A DNA stretch of 64,000 nt, from positions 41,424-105,423 of the forward strand of contig NZ_JARFYN010000019.1 of the NCBI RefSeq assembly GCF_030272695.1, read 5' to 3'. Position numbers and translations under genes: made by a program. The notes beneath the pieces are model-generated. The model had not been told where the DNA came from. It was given only the letters and a program-made list of their open reading frames with translations, and searched no databases. Positions within the stretch are counted from its first letter, which is position 1; each line of letters begins with the position of its first letter. Shown here one piece after another: positions 55,576 through 64,000 of this stretch. Source of the stretch: Martinezella calliandrae (GTDB lineage: Bacteria > Pseudomonadota > Alphaproteobacteria > Rhizobiales > Rhizobiaceae).

Positions 55576-56412
55576 TCAGCCGTAGCGGCCGGTGATGTAG
55601 TCTTCCGTGCGCTTGACCTTCGGCGCCTGGAAAATCTGTTCGGTCGCGCCGTATTCGATCAACTCGCCGAGATACATGAAGGCGGTGCTGTCGGAGATGC
55701 GGCTTGCCTGCTGCATGTTATGCGTCACGATGACGACCGTGAACTCGCCCTTCAGTTGCGATACCAATTCCTCGACCTTGGCGGTCGAGATCGGATCAAG
55801 AGCCGAGGTCGGTTCGTCGAGAAGCAGCACGGACGGCTTGACCGCGATGGCGCGGGCGATGCAGAGACGCTGCTGTTGGCCGCCGGAAAGCCCAAGTCCG
55901 CTCTGGTGCAGCTTTTCCTTCACTTCGCTCCAGAGCGCTGTTTCCGTCAACGCCGCTTCGACGCGGGCATCCATTTCCACCTTGGAAATTTTCTCATAAA
56001 GCCGGATGCCGAAAGCGACGTTTTCATAGATCGACATCGGGAACGGCGTGGGCTTCTGGAACACCATGCCGACCTTGGCGCGCAAATCGTTCAGATCGAC
56101 GTCCTTGGAGAGGATGTTGCGGCCGTCCAGGAGGATCTCGCCCCCAACCGTCTGGCCCGGATAGAGATCATACATCCGGTTGAAGGTGCGCAGCAGCGTA
56201 GACTTACCGCAACCCGAAGGGCCGATGAAGGCGGTGACCGCATTTTTGCGGATGCTCATATTCACACCCTTCAGGACGCGATGGCCGTTCTGATAGGTGA
56301 AATCGAGGTTCTTCACCTCAAGTTTCGCGACCATGCCGGGATCCGACGGGGAGACGGCGTCCTTTCCCGGCTGCGTTTTGACGCTCTGGAAATTGCTATC
56401 GCTCATGTTCAT
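55576..56412 (-). CDS. pstB: Phosphate ABC transporter ATPase PstB
   Basis: Energises high-affinity phosphate uptake. 278 residues with Walker A GPSGCGKSTLL, Q-loop VFQKPTPFPMS, signature LSGGQQQRLC and Walker B VLLLDEPTSALD. Starts at 56412 or at 56406 are both possible. It is the last gene: phoU and phoB, which often follow pstB, are absent. Confidence 0.94.
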   Translation of the reverse strand: MNMSDSNFQSVKTQPGKDAVSPSDPGMVAKLEVKNLDFTYQNGHRVLKGVNMSIRKNAVTAFIGPSGCGKSTLLRTFNRMYDLYPGQTVGGEILLDGRNILSKDVDLNDLRAKVGMVFQKPTPFPMSIYENVAFGIRLYEKISKVEMDARVEAALTETALWSEVKEKLHQSGLGLSGGQQQRLCIARAIAVKPSVLLLDEPTSALDPISTAKVEELVSQLKGEFTVVIVTHNMQQASRISDSTAFMYLGELIEYGATEQIFQAPKVKRTEDYITGRYG

Positions 56413-56441
56413 GGTTTCATTCCTATCGTTCGGCCGCTTCG

Positions 56442-57293
56442 TCAGTGGCGGCGCCCACTCAAGACACGGGCAAGAATGTTGAGGGCAAGGATGGCAACAG
56501 TGATGATCAGCGCGCCGGCCCAGGCCAGTTGTTTCAAATCCTCGCCGGCATCGGCGGCGAGCGTGTTGATCGCAACCGGCAGCGTAGCGATCGGACCGGT
56601 CAGGCCCGCATTCATGAATTTGCTGTAACCGGCCGTGAAGAGAAGAGGAGCGGTTTCGCCGCTGATACGGGCAACAGCCAGCAGGATCCCGGTGAGGATA
56701 CCTGTCCAGGCGGAACGGTAAATCACCATCATCATGGACTTCCATCGCGGCGCGCCGAGCGCGGCGGTCGCCTCACGAAGCGCATTTGGCACCAGCAATA
56801 GCATGTCCTGCGTCGTGCGGTTGACGACCGGAAGGGCAATCAGCGCCAGCGCGAAGATGCCGGCGATGGCAGAGTTGCCGTGCATGGGCACGACCACGAT
56901 GCCATAGACGAACACGCCGATGATGATCGATGGCGCGGACAGTAGGATGTCGTTAATGAACTTGGCAGCCTCGGCAAGTTTGGTGCCGTTCGCATATTCC
57001 ACGAGATAGGTGCCGGCGAGAATGCCGATCGGCGCTGCGATCAGGATGGCGAGGCCAGTGACCACCAAGGTGCCGTAGATTGCGTTGACCAGGCCGCCGC
57101 GCGAGCCCTGGGCCGGGATCGACATGGTGAACACGTCGAGGCTGAGCGCCGTTATGCCGCGATAAAGCAGGGTCACAAGGATCACGCTGAGAAAGAATAT
57201 GCCAAGGATAGCCGCGATAAAGCACAGGGCCATCATCACCCGGTTCTTCCCATAGCGCCTCGACACTAGATTCTGACGAATTGCATCTTCCAT
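56442..57293 (-). CDS. pstA: Phosphate ABC transporter permease PstA
   Basis: 283 residues, six transmembrane helices; the permease loop is visible at ATAALGAPRWKSMMMVIYRSA. It lies 10 bp after pstC and 29 bp before pstB. Confidence 0.94.
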   Translation of the reverse strand: MEDAIRQNLVSRRYGKNRVMMALCFIAAILGIFFLSVILVTLLYRGITALSLDVFTMSIPAQGSRGGLVNAIYGTLVVTGLAILIAAPIGILAGTYLVEYANGTKLAEAAKFINDILLSAPSIIIGVFVYGIVVVPMHGNSAIAGIFALALIALPVVNRTTQDMLLLVPNALREATAALGAPRWKSMMMVIYRSAWTGILTGILLAVARISGETAPLLFTAGYSKFMNAGLTGPIATLPVAINTLAADAGEDLKQLAWAGALIITVAILALNILARVLSGRRH

Positions 57294-57303
57294 CGGTTTT
57301 CCC

Positions 57304-58287
57304 TCAAAGCGAGTCGACGCGGCCGATCATCCACCTAGCCACTGCGAGTACGCAGAAGGAAAGGATGAACAAGAGCAGGCCGAGCGCAATCAGGCTGGAC
57401 AATTGCAGACCGTCGGCATCGCCGAAGTTGTTCGCGATCTGGGCGGAAATAGTGGTGGACGGCGAGATGATCGACGCTTGCAGACGGCTCACCGAGCCTA
57501 CAACGAAGGTGACGGCCATGGTTTCGCCGAGCGCGCGGCCGAGGCCGAGCATGATGCCGCCGACGAGGCCGCGACGTGTATAGGGGATCAGGATGTGACG
57601 AGCCACTTCCCATGTGGTCATACCCATACCGTAAGCGGATTCGCGCAACATCGGCGGCACGGTGCTAAATACGTCGCGCGAGATGGCTGTAATGAACGGC
57701 AAGATCATGATAGCTAGCACGAAGCTTGCGGTCAACAAACCGACGCCCGGCGCCGGTGGTTGGAACAGCAGGCCGACCAACGGTACCTGGCCGACGGTCA
57801 TCATAAGGAAGGGCAAAATATGAGTCTGCATCAACGGCACCAGAATGAACAGACCAACGATGCCGTAGATAATAGAGGGAACACCAGCGAGAAGCTCGAT
57901 CGCAGTGCTGATCGGCTGTCGCAGGCTGCCGGGGCAAAGTTCCGTGAGGAAGATGGCGATGCCGATGCCCAGGGGAATAGCAATCAGCATTGCAATGAGT
58001 GAACTCACCAGCGTGCCGACCACGGCAGGCACAGCGCCATAGATATCGACGGGGGCGCTCCATTTCGTGCCCCAGAGGAACGAAAACCCGAAGGTTTCGA
58101 AGGTTGGCAAGGCATTGACGACAAGAACCGCAAGGATCGCCAGCAGCATAAGCACGACAAGAGCAGCCGAGCCAAGCGTCATAAAGTAGAAAATCCGATC
58201 CTGTGTTCGGAATTTTCTGGTGATGGCGGTGGTATCCATTGCCTGGAAGCCAGCCGTCTGACCAGCCGTTTGAGTCGCGTCAGCCAT
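57304..58287 (-). CDS. pstC: Phosphate ABC transporter permease PstC
   Basis: 327 residues with six helices and a cytoplasmic N-terminal extension of about 30 residues; permease loop ESAYGMGMTTWEVARHILI. Forms the membrane channel with PstA. Confidence 0.94.
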   Translation of the reverse strand: MADATQTAGQTAGFQAMDTTAITRKFRTQDRIFYFMTLGSAALVVLMLLAILAVLVVNALPTFETFGFSFLWGTKWSAPVDIYGAVPAVVGTLVSSLIAMLIAIPLGIGIAIFLTELCPGSLRQPISTAIELLAGVPSIIYGIVGLFILVPLMQTHILPFLMMTVGQVPLVGLLFQPPAPGVGLLTASFVLAIMILPFITAISRDVFSTVPPMLRESAYGMGMTTWEVARHILIPYTRRGLVGGIMLGLGRALGETMAVTFVVGSVSRLQASIISPSTTISAQIANNFGDADGLQLSSLIALGLLLFILSFCVLAVARWMIGRVDSL

Positions 58288-58367
58288 CGATTTCCCCTTG
58301 TCCTATCACAAAAGGCGGACAGGGCCGTGCCCTGCCCTGTCCGCCGCAACTTCTCATCTAGCACAAA

Positions 58368-59393
58368 TTACTTCGCGCCAAAGTCCTTCTTCCACGATTG
58401 CTCGACAACTGCGGCAACAGTCTCCGGAACCGGCAGATAGGACAGGTCGGTCGCGTTCTTCTGACCGTTCTCATAGGCCCACTTGAAGAACTTCAACGCG
58501 TCTTCGTTGGCAGCAGGATCAGCCGGCTTCTTGTAGAGCAGAACCCAGGTCGAAGCTGCAATCGGCCAGCTCTTGTCGCCCGGCTGATTGGTGATGATCA
58601 GGTTGAAGTTCTTGGCATGGGCCCAATCGGCGTTGGAAGCAGCGGCCTTGAACGTGTCGAGGTTCGGCTCGATGACCTTACCGGCAGCATTCTTCATTTT
58701 CGCAAACCCGATGTGGTTGGCGACGACGTAGGAATATTCAACGTAGGAGATCGAACCAGCCGTCTGGTTGACGGTGGTGGAGACGCCTTCGGAACCCTTC
58801 GCGCCGAAGCCGGTCGGCCATTCAACCGCGGTTTCCGAGCCAACCTTTTCCTTCCACTCCGGCGAAACCTTCGACAGGTAATTGGTGAAGTTGAAGGTCG
58901 TGCCCGAGCTGTCGGCGCGATAAACGACGGAGATCGGCGTGGAGGGCAGCTTCAGGTCGGGGTTAAGGGCCTTGATGGCAGCATCGTCCCACTTGGCGAT
59001 CTTGCCGAGGAAGATGTCAGCGAGCGTCTTGCCATCGAGAACGAGTTCGCCCGGCTTTACGCCAGTTATGTTATAGGAAACGACGATGCCGCCGGAGATC
59101 ATCGGGAACTGGGCAATGCCGTGCTTCTCGAGGTCAGCGTCGCTCATCGGCTTATCCGAAGCGCCGAATATGATGGTCTTGTCGAGCAGCTGCTTGATGC
59201 CGGCGCCCGAACCGACCGACTGGTAGTTGACGACATTGTTCGTTGCAGCCTTATAGCCTTCGGCCCACTTGGACAGAACAGGCGCGATGAAGCTCGACCC
59301 GGCGCCCGTGACGTCGGCAGCCGAGGCCGAAACGGACATAGCCGCGATGAAGCCTGCAGTCAGGCAAAGCGAACGAAATTTTTGATTCAACAT
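58368..59393 (-). CDS. pstS: Periplasmic phosphate-binding protein PstS
   Basis: A 341-residue substrate-binding protein with a signal peptide (ending near SVSASA-AD) and the phosphate site motifs GAGSSFIAPV, SVGSGAGI and RADSSGTTFNF. ATG 59393 is preferred over an in-frame GTG four codons earlier. First gene of the operon, behind a Pho box. Confidence 0.94.
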   Translation of the reverse strand: MLNQKFRSLCLTAGFIAAMSVSASAADVTGAGSSFIAPVLSKWAEGYKAATNNVVNYQSVGSGAGIKQLLDKTIIFGASDKPMSDADLEKHGIAQFPMISGGIVVSYNITGVKPGELVLDGKTLADIFLGKIAKWDDAAIKALNPDLKLPSTPISVVYRADSSGTTFNFTNYLSKVSPEWKEKVGSETAVEWPTGFGAKGSEGVSTTVNQTAGSISYVEYSYVVANHIGFAKMKNAAGKVIEPNLDTFKAAASNADWAHAKNFNLIITNQPGDKSWPIAASTWVLLYKKPADPAANEDALKFFKWAYENGQKNATDLSYLPVPETVAAVVEQSWKKDFGAK

Positions 59394-59513
59394 GATTGAA
59401 CTCACTTCCCAGAGTGATGAAAGGATGGCGAGCAGGTGACAGCGTAGAGTGGCCCATCTGTTAGTCCCTCCACTTCAATCTCCTGGCGACAATGATGGCT
59501 CTAATGCCGCAGT

Positions 59514-59542
59514 GTTTCAGTTTGATGACAGTTTCGTGAAAG
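59514..59542 (-). promoter_or_regulatory. Pho box (PhoB site) of pstSCAB
   Basis: Three 7-mers with 4-bp spacers and an 11-bp period on the minus strand: CTTTCAC, CTGTCAT, CTGAAAC, against the consensus CTGTCAT. It lies 120 bp before the pstS ATG. Strong evidence for phosphate-starvation control by PhoB. Confidence 0.85.
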
Positions 59543-59672
59543 GCCGGTGACACAACCTGCGGCAAGGGAAACGGCCGTGTCGCGGGCCATGCCGCAAAGG
59601 CTAGGTGGCATCGGAAAGACACCGGCATTCAGGCTTTCGACAACTGCCGTCATGACATGATTCGAAGCGCCT

Positions 59673-60017
59673 TCAGAGGCGGATCACATAATCCTTTCGA
59701 GTCGTTTCAATGACTTCCCAGGTTCCCCTGAAGCCGGGTCTGAAGATCATCCGATCGCCGGCGCGCAGATGAAAAACCTCGCCGTTTTCGCCGGTTACCA
59801 CTGAATAGCCGGAAAGAATGTGGAAGTACTCCCACTCGTCATAGAGGATTTGCCATTTTCCCGGCGTTGCCTCCCATATGCCGGCGTAAAGCCCGCCGCC
59901 GGCTTCATCGATATTCCAGGTACGGAACTTTGGCGCACCGGAAACAATGCGATCGTCGGCGGGAGCGCCGGCTTCCGGTTCCATGCCGTGGGTGTCCAAT
60001 CGTAAATAGGCCGTCAT
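59673..60017 (-). CDS. Cupin-domain protein (DUF861-like)
   Basis: A 114-residue protein. Cupin strands are visible (KWQILYDEWEYFHILSGYSVVTGENG, FHLRAGDRMIFRPGFRGTWEV), with the pattern of the DUF861 / ureidoglycine-aminohydrolase-like cupins. ATG 60017 follows GGGAG; longer in-frame starts run into metY. Function unknown. Confidence 0.75.
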   Translation of the reverse strand: MTAYLRLDTHGMEPEAGAPADDRIVSGAPKFRTWNIDEAGGGLYAGIWEATPGKWQILYDEWEYFHILSGYSVVTGENGEVFHLRAGDRMIFRPGFRGTWEVIETTRKDYVIRL

Positions 60018-60051
60018 AAATCTCCCATCCCGAACCCGGAATGCTCCCTTG

Positions 60052-61335
60052 TCAAACCTTCGCCAGCGCCTGTTCGAGGTCGGCGATGATATCCTTGACG
60101 TCCTCGATGCCGATCGACAGACGCACGACATCCGGGCCGGCGCCGGCGGCAATTTTCTGCTCGTCGGTAAGCTGCTTATGCGTCGTCGAGGCGGGGTGGA
60201 TGACCAAGGAGCGTGTGTCGCCGATGTTGGCGAGATGGGAAAAGAGTTCCAGGCCCTCCACCAGTCCCTTGCCCGCTTCATAGCCGCCCTTCAACCCGAA
60301 GGTGAAGACGGCCCCTGCCCCCTTCGGTGAGTAGCGCTGTTGCAGTGCATGGTTCGGATCGTCCTGAAGGCCGGCATAGTTCACCCAGGCTACCTTATCT
60401 TGCTCTTTCAGCCAGTGGGCGACAGCGATCGCATTGTCGCAATGGCGCTGCATGCGTAGCGGCAGCGTTTCGATGCCCGTGAGAAGCAAAAAGGCGTTGA
60501 AAGGGGAGATTGCGGGGCCGAGATCGCGCAAGCCAAGGACCCGACAGGCAATCGCGAAGGCAAAATTGCCAAAGGTCGCATGTAGCACGATGCCGTTATA
60601 TTCCGGCCTCGGCGTCGACAACATTGGATAGTTACCGGAGGCCGACCAATCGAAGGTGCCGCCGTCGATGATCATGCCGCCCATGGAATTGCCGTGGCCA
60701 CCGATGAATTTGGTCAACGAATGCACGACGACGTCGGCGCCATGTTCCAGCGGCCGGATGAGATAGGGGCTGGCCATGGTGTTGTCGACGATCAGCGGCA
60801 GGCCATGCCTGCGGGCAACCGCTGCAATCGCTGCGATATCGACGAAGGTGCCGCCGGGATTGGCGAGGCTTTCAATGAAGATGCCGCGCGTGCGGCTGTC
60901 GATTTGCGCTTCGAAAGCGGTGGGATCGGCGAGATCGGCCCAGCGCACGTGCCAGTCGAAATTCTGGAAGGCGTGACCGAACTGGTTGATCGAGCCGCCG
61001 TAGAGCCTTCTGGCCGCGACGAAATTGTCGCCCGGCTGCATGATGGTGTGAAAGACGATCATCTGGGCGGCATGGCCGGAAGCGACGGCGAGGCCGGCCG
61101 TTCCCCCTTCGAGGGCGGCCACGCGCTCCTCAAGGACGGCCTGGGTCGGGTTCATGATGCGTGTATAGATATTGCCGAATTGCTGCAGCCCGAAGAGCGC
61201 GGCGGCATGGTCCGCATCCTGAAAGACGAAGGAGGTTGTCTGATAGATCGGCGTCGCCCGGGCGCCAGTCGTGGGGTCCGGCTGTGCGCCGGCATGGATC
61301 GCCAGCGTTGCGAAACCTGGATTGTTTGTCGGCAT
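60052..61335 (-). CDS. metY: O-acetylhomoserine sulfhydrylase (PLP enzyme)
   Basis: Makes homocysteine from O-acetylhomoserine and sulfide (or a related Cys/Met step). 427 residues; PLP Lys in HSLTKFIGGHG, Tyr in YGGSINQFGH and YTRIMNPTQAVLEERVAALEG near residue 60. ATG 61335 (MPTNNPGFATLAIHAG) has GGAGGAG upstream; a start six codons earlier is in frame. No SAM-II type riboswitch is evident in the 167 bp before it. Confidence 0.9.
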   Translation of the reverse strand: MPTNNPGFATLAIHAGAQPDPTTGARATPIYQTTSFVFQDADHAAALFGLQQFGNIYTRIMNPTQAVLEERVAALEGGTAGLAVASGHAAQMIVFHTIMQPGDNFVAARRLYGGSINQFGHAFQNFDWHVRWADLADPTAFEAQIDSRTRGIFIESLANPGGTFVDIAAIAAVARRHGLPLIVDNTMASPYLIRPLEHGADVVVHSLTKFIGGHGNSMGGMIIDGGTFDWSASGNYPMLSTPRPEYNGIVLHATFGNFAFAIACRVLGLRDLGPAISPFNAFLLLTGIETLPLRMQRHCDNAIAVAHWLKEQDKVAWVNYAGLQDDPNHALQQRYSPKGAGAVFTFGLKGGYEAGKGLVEGLELFSHLANIGDTRSLVIHPASTTHKQLTDEQKIAAGAGPDVVRLSIGIEDVKDIIADLEQALAKV

Positions 61336-61502
61336 ACACTCTCCTCCCGCCAATTATTATGACAGCAGGATCATAGCGTCCCAAGTCCGAAAGTTAACCG
61401 TGAACTTTGCCAAGCTTTTGCTCGCATTGAAAAAACCTGCCCACTTTCGGCAATATCGCGCGACGAATGGATAGGTTTGGCAGAAAGACGCGGCCGCCTG
61501 CA

Positions 61503-61931
61503 TCAGGCGACCAGCCGCGGATATTCGATGGCCGGGCAACGGTCCATGACGACCTTGACGCCAGCCGCTTCCGCTCTTGCCGCGGCAGCATCGTCCCTCA
61601 CGCCAAGCTGCCCCCAGATGACCGGTGGGCGCGGTTCGATCATGATCGTCTCTTCGACCACCGATCTCAGGTATTCCGGTGCGCGGAAGACATCCACCAT
61701 GTCGACAGGTTCGGGGATATCAGCCAAGTGGCCAAAGACCCACTGGCCGAGGATCTCCTTACCGGCCTGTCCGGGATTGACAGGAATTACGCGATAGCCT
61801 CGCGCCAGCAGATAGGCCATGACACCGTTGCTCGGGCGCGCCGGATTGGGTGAGGCGCCGACGAGAGCGATGGTCCGTACGGATAATAGAATGTCAGCGA
61901 TATAAGAATCGTCATAACGGTCATGGTTCAT
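61503..61931 (-). CDS. CoA-binding domain protein (YccU-like)
   Basis: A 142-residue Rossmann-type protein with TIALVGASPNPARPSNGVMAY and the C-terminal DRCPAIEYPRL typical of the YccU family. A CoA-binding regulatory role is assumed but unproven. ATG 61931 avoids an N-terminal extension that would overlap the divergent upstream region. Confidence 0.82.
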   Translation of the reverse strand: MNHDRYDDSYIADILLSVRTIALVGASPNPARPSNGVMAYLLARGYRVIPVNPGQAGKEILGQWVFGHLADIPEPVDMVDVFRAPEYLRSVVEETIMIEPRPPVIWGQLGVRDDAAAARAEAAGVKVVMDRCPAIEYPRLVA

Positions 61932-62043
61932 CACAAGGCCTCCCGTTCGATCACACTTGCGTTTTGCCACAATTCCGGAAACTTCGGCCGCGGCTTTTGC
62001 GTATATATATTGCATTATAACAATTTCAGGGAGGATTGCCCCG

Positions 62044-62373
62044 ATGAAAAAAATCGTGCTGCTCGGCCTGCTGATTACCTCGGCCGCCACGCCCGCTTTA
62101 GCGATCTCGCGTTATAATTCCATGTCTTTCACCTGCGGCCAGGCCAAGGCAATCATTGACCGCGAACGGGCGGTGATCATGCGCCATCCGTCCAGCAGAG
62201 TACGCAACATGACGCTTTATGACCGCTTCGTTTCAGACAGCAATGCCTGTGACTCCGGATACTATGCCTATCAGGATTATTTGCCGACCAAAGACAGATC
62301 GGATTGCCCCGTCTATACCTGCCGGCCGTCGACGGACTTCGACCGTCATGATTTGCTGCTTATCCCGCATTGA
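62044..62373 (+). CDS. Small secreted protein, conserved in rhizobia
   Basis: A 109-residue protein with a signal peptide (KKIVLLGLLITSAATPALA, cleavage near residue 20) and four Cys in the mature part (FTCGQ, NACDS, DCPVYTC) that may form disulfides. AGGGAGGA precedes ATG 62044. Function unknown. Confidence 0.75.
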   Translation: MKKIVLLGLLITSAATPALAISRYNSMSFTCGQAKAIIDRERAVIMRHPSSRVRNMTLYDRFVSDSNACDSGYYAYQDYLPTKDRSDCPVYTCRPSTDFDRHDLLLIPH

Positions 62374-62399
62374 CGGCAGTCTGATAAGGTAGCGTGCCA

Positions 62400-62438
62400 C
62401 CGGCGGTTATCTCGCATCGATTTTTGCGCCGGCTTTTT
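62400..62438 (+). terminator. Weak intrinsic terminator after the small secreted protein gene
   Basis: A 6-bp stem CCGGCG/CGCCGG with a 21-nt loop and T5. The large loop makes it uncertain. Confidence 0.4.
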
Positions 62439-62655
62439 AGTCTGTGGTCTCAATGGCGTGTTTGATGGTCTTGTAGCGCCGAATGGTTTCTCCCGTCTTC
62501 CAAAGCGATTTGAAACGATGCCGTTCCGGACCAAGTGGCCAGGTTCTTATGAAATGCAATTTTTGTTCACTATTTATTCGGAGGTTAATTAGCGAGGGGG
62601 TAAGGAGATACGAATAAAAAAAGCCACTCGCGAGCAGGATCGCATACGCTTCCAT
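62437..62655 (-). CDS. Possible small membrane-anchored protein
   Basis: A 72-codon frame: hydrophobic N-terminus (AILLASGFFYSYLLTPSLINL) then a basic soluble tail (FKSLWKTGETIRRYKTIKHAIE). Composition is plausible but no good ribosome site is seen and I recognise no family. May be spurious. Confidence 0.3.
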   Translation of the reverse strand: MEAYAILLASGFFYSYLLTPSLINLRINSEQKLHFIRTWPLGPERHRFKSLWKTGETIRRYKTIKHAIETTD

Positions 62656-63058
62656 ATTGGATTCTCACACAACTACTGAGAGCATTGCTGAGAACGGCGA
62701 AGACCGACCAATTCTCCATTAGCAAATATCAGAGTGATACAAACGCCTCCGTGTCCGCAGAGTGCGCTGTAGGAACACGCGACTCGCCATTTCGTGCACA
62801 CGATGGCTTGCGGCCCCCAGTAATACGAAGCGACGGCTCGGCTCCGCTGACCGTGCCGCTGTCCGAAAGGATCACGCCCGCAGAATGCGGTGGACGAAGA
62901 TGACGAAGGGGGCTTATCGATAGCGAAACGCGTACCCATGTCGGCCGTTGCTACGGTATACCTTTTCGAAGCGGTGGTTCGATGCTTTGGGCGTGACGCC
63001 AGTCCCGCGCTGCTCTACATCTGATTGTAGATAGAGCTTTCACGGGGCGTAAGTATCG

Positions 63059-63904
63059 ATGAACAACCTTACTGGTCTGCTTTTGGGGGCGGGTGCATCC
63101 TACGAGCTGGGAATGCCACTAGTATGGGAGCTGACGGGCGAAATCAAAACCTGGCTTACTGCGGACAAAATCCGCGCCTTTAACGCGAGCTGGCGTCAAC
63201 AAGGTGGCGGATATTCTGACAGGGTCATCGACGACTTCGTTTCAATGCTGGGCCTTCCAGCAGTTCACTACGAAGCTATTCTTGGATATTTGGAGGCTCA
63301 GCGAGGTCGCCAAGCGGAATATGCCCACGAATACCATAACCTTTATTCCTGGCTTGTCGAATTAGTCTATCATCTGCTGTATGCCCGCCAAATCAAAAAT
63401 ACGATTTACCTCGACAAGCATTTGCCATTCTTTGACGGCTTTCGCGTCCTTGCCAACGCCAATTGCCCGCTGTGGGTGTTCACTCTAAATCACGATGTCC
63501 TGTTGGAGGCAATTGCTGCGCGCCTTTCTATCCCTGTACACAGTGGCTTCAGCGAAACTCTTGTGAGGCTACCTCGCCGCGACAATAACGGCAGGAAGCA
63601 AGGGGAAGTAAGAGCCGCGGTAATCAAGGGCTATGACCTTGAGCAAGGCAGCATGTTTTACCCAAACCCACCAATGCCTGGTGTCAACGTATTAAAGATA
63701 CATGGAGCGTTGGATATTTTCACCTTCAATGACGGAAGGGATATACTAAAACTGCTCCCTGACGGGCCGGGTCCTCACGCCATTGTAGATGCTCTTCGTG
63801 CGACCAATGAAGAGCTGTTTTATCCCCTTGCTGGTGCACCTCAAGGGAAGGTGAAAACTACAAACGAAATCACCTATGCAGACGATGCTGGTGAGATGCA
63901 GTGA
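63059..63904 (+). pseudogene. SIR2-like (NADase-type) gene truncated by an insertion sequence
   Basis: The 281-residue readable part begins as a SIR2-like Rossmann domain: GAGAS at residues 10-14 (NAD loop), FTLNHD at 141-146 (conserved Asn/Asp) and the catalytic-type His in KIHGALD (His215). SIR2-like domains of this class (SIR2_2, Thoeris/DSR-like) act as NAD-depleting effectors in phage defence. The frame runs into the IS end at 63902, where it meets TGA. The original C-terminal part is missing from the window, so the gene is almost certainly disrupted. Confidence 0.75.
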
Positions 63905-64000
63905 ACCGCGTCGGGTTTGCCGGAGGCTCCAACTCGTGAGAAAGTGGAGCCGATATGAGCAAGACGACCAACAAATTTTCACCTGAAGTTCGTGACCGAG
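63902..64000 (+). mobile_element. Left end of an IS3-family insertion sequence (cut by the window edge)
   Basis: Starts TGAACCGC, consistent with an IS3-type terminal inverted repeat, directly at the broken SIR2 frame. The transposase frame follows 53 bp later. The right end, target duplication and orfB lie outside the window. Confidence 0.7.
63955..64000 (+). CDS. IS3-family transposase OrfA (partial)
   Basis: Only 15 codons are in the window, beginning MSKTTNKFSPEVRDR. This N-terminus is typical of OrfA (helix-turn-helix) of IS3-family elements in rhizobia. GGAG lies 5 nt before the ATG. Family call is moderate given the short stretch. Confidence 0.7.
   Translation, partial: MSKTTNKFSPEVRDR

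Larger units (their letters stand above)
62374..63058. other. Gene-poor stretch with possible small gene
   Basis: 685 bp at the change from chromosomal to accessory DNA. It has a weak terminator for the upstream gene (62400-62438), one possible small membrane-protein frame on minus, and a near-match to the LexA site (62565-62579, 7 of 8 conserved bases). Nothing else is supportable. Confidence 0.4.

Noticed and set aside
61336..61502. SAM-II type riboswitch before metY
   Set aside because: I looked for the SAM-II pseudoknot pattern common before alphaproteobacterial met genes and could not find it.
62565..62579. Near LexA site GTTC-N7-ATTC
   Set aside because: One of the eight conserved bases is wrong and no convincing gene starts close by on either strand.
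1..64000. CRISPR array or prophage
   Set aside because: No regularly spaced repeats, cas genes, integrase or phage structural genes were seen.

Overview
The window reads as a chromosomal segment of a Rhizobium-type alphaproteobacterium (Rhizobiaceae). Reasons: the divK-pleD cell-cycle pair, the fourteen-gene nuo operon with the extra small genes rhizobia carry in it, the single-domain ProS, the clpP-clpX-lon-hupB order, GTTC-N7-GTTC LexA operators of the alphaproteobacterial type, and GC-rich codon use throughout. Species cannot be fixed from the sequence alone.

Layout. 1-740 is AT-rich and gene-poor, apart from a GC-rich, hairpin-rich element with an intrinsic terminator (71-241, minus) that looks like a small RNA. 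739-7293 holds pleD and divK (minus), a DUF3572 gene and a HAD-like gene (plus), a GNAT enzyme (minus), SOS-controlled dinB (plus) and a GNAT-TPR fusion (minus). 7494-13754 holds an L,D-transpeptidase, dnaE1, a 28-codon membrane-peptide gene behind an exact LexA operator, a secreted calcium-motif protein and a DUF5680 gene behind a second LexA operator. 13764-17119 is lolD, lolC and proS. 17770-37120 is one long minus-strand block, nuoABCD-x-EF-x-GHIJKLMN-birA-rnj-mce-DUF1467, with two clear accessory genes (x) and one doubtful one. 37381-38052 carries two identical tRNA-Asp genes and a tRNA-Val, followed by about 1 kb without a gene. 39059-46765 is accessory metabolism plus a YhaN/YhaO-like (SbcCD-like) repair pair. 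46901-52437 is hupB, lon, clpX and clpP. 52849-55388 is a diguanylate cyclase and a cytochrome P450. 55576-59542 is pstSCAB with a triple-repeat Pho box. 59673-62373 is a cupin, metY, a CoA-binding protein and a small secreted protein. The last 1.6 kb (62374-64000) looks acquired: a SIR2-like NADase-type gene cut short by an IS3-family element that runs off the window.

How the genes work together: Complex I and its biogenesis neighbours supply respiration; ClpXP, Lon and HU form a proteostasis and nucleoid block; divK and pleD drive polar cell-cycle signalling. The most unusual signal is a local SOS set: three perfect GTTC-N7-GTTC operators within 9 kb (4249, 12488, 13215), in front of dinB, a 28-residue hydrophobic peptide located upstream of dnaE1, and a DUF5680 protein. 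The peptide resembles, in size, membrane character and control, the SOS-induced division inhibitor SidA of Caulobacter and the TisB toxin of E. coli. That comparison is inference and homology has not been shown.
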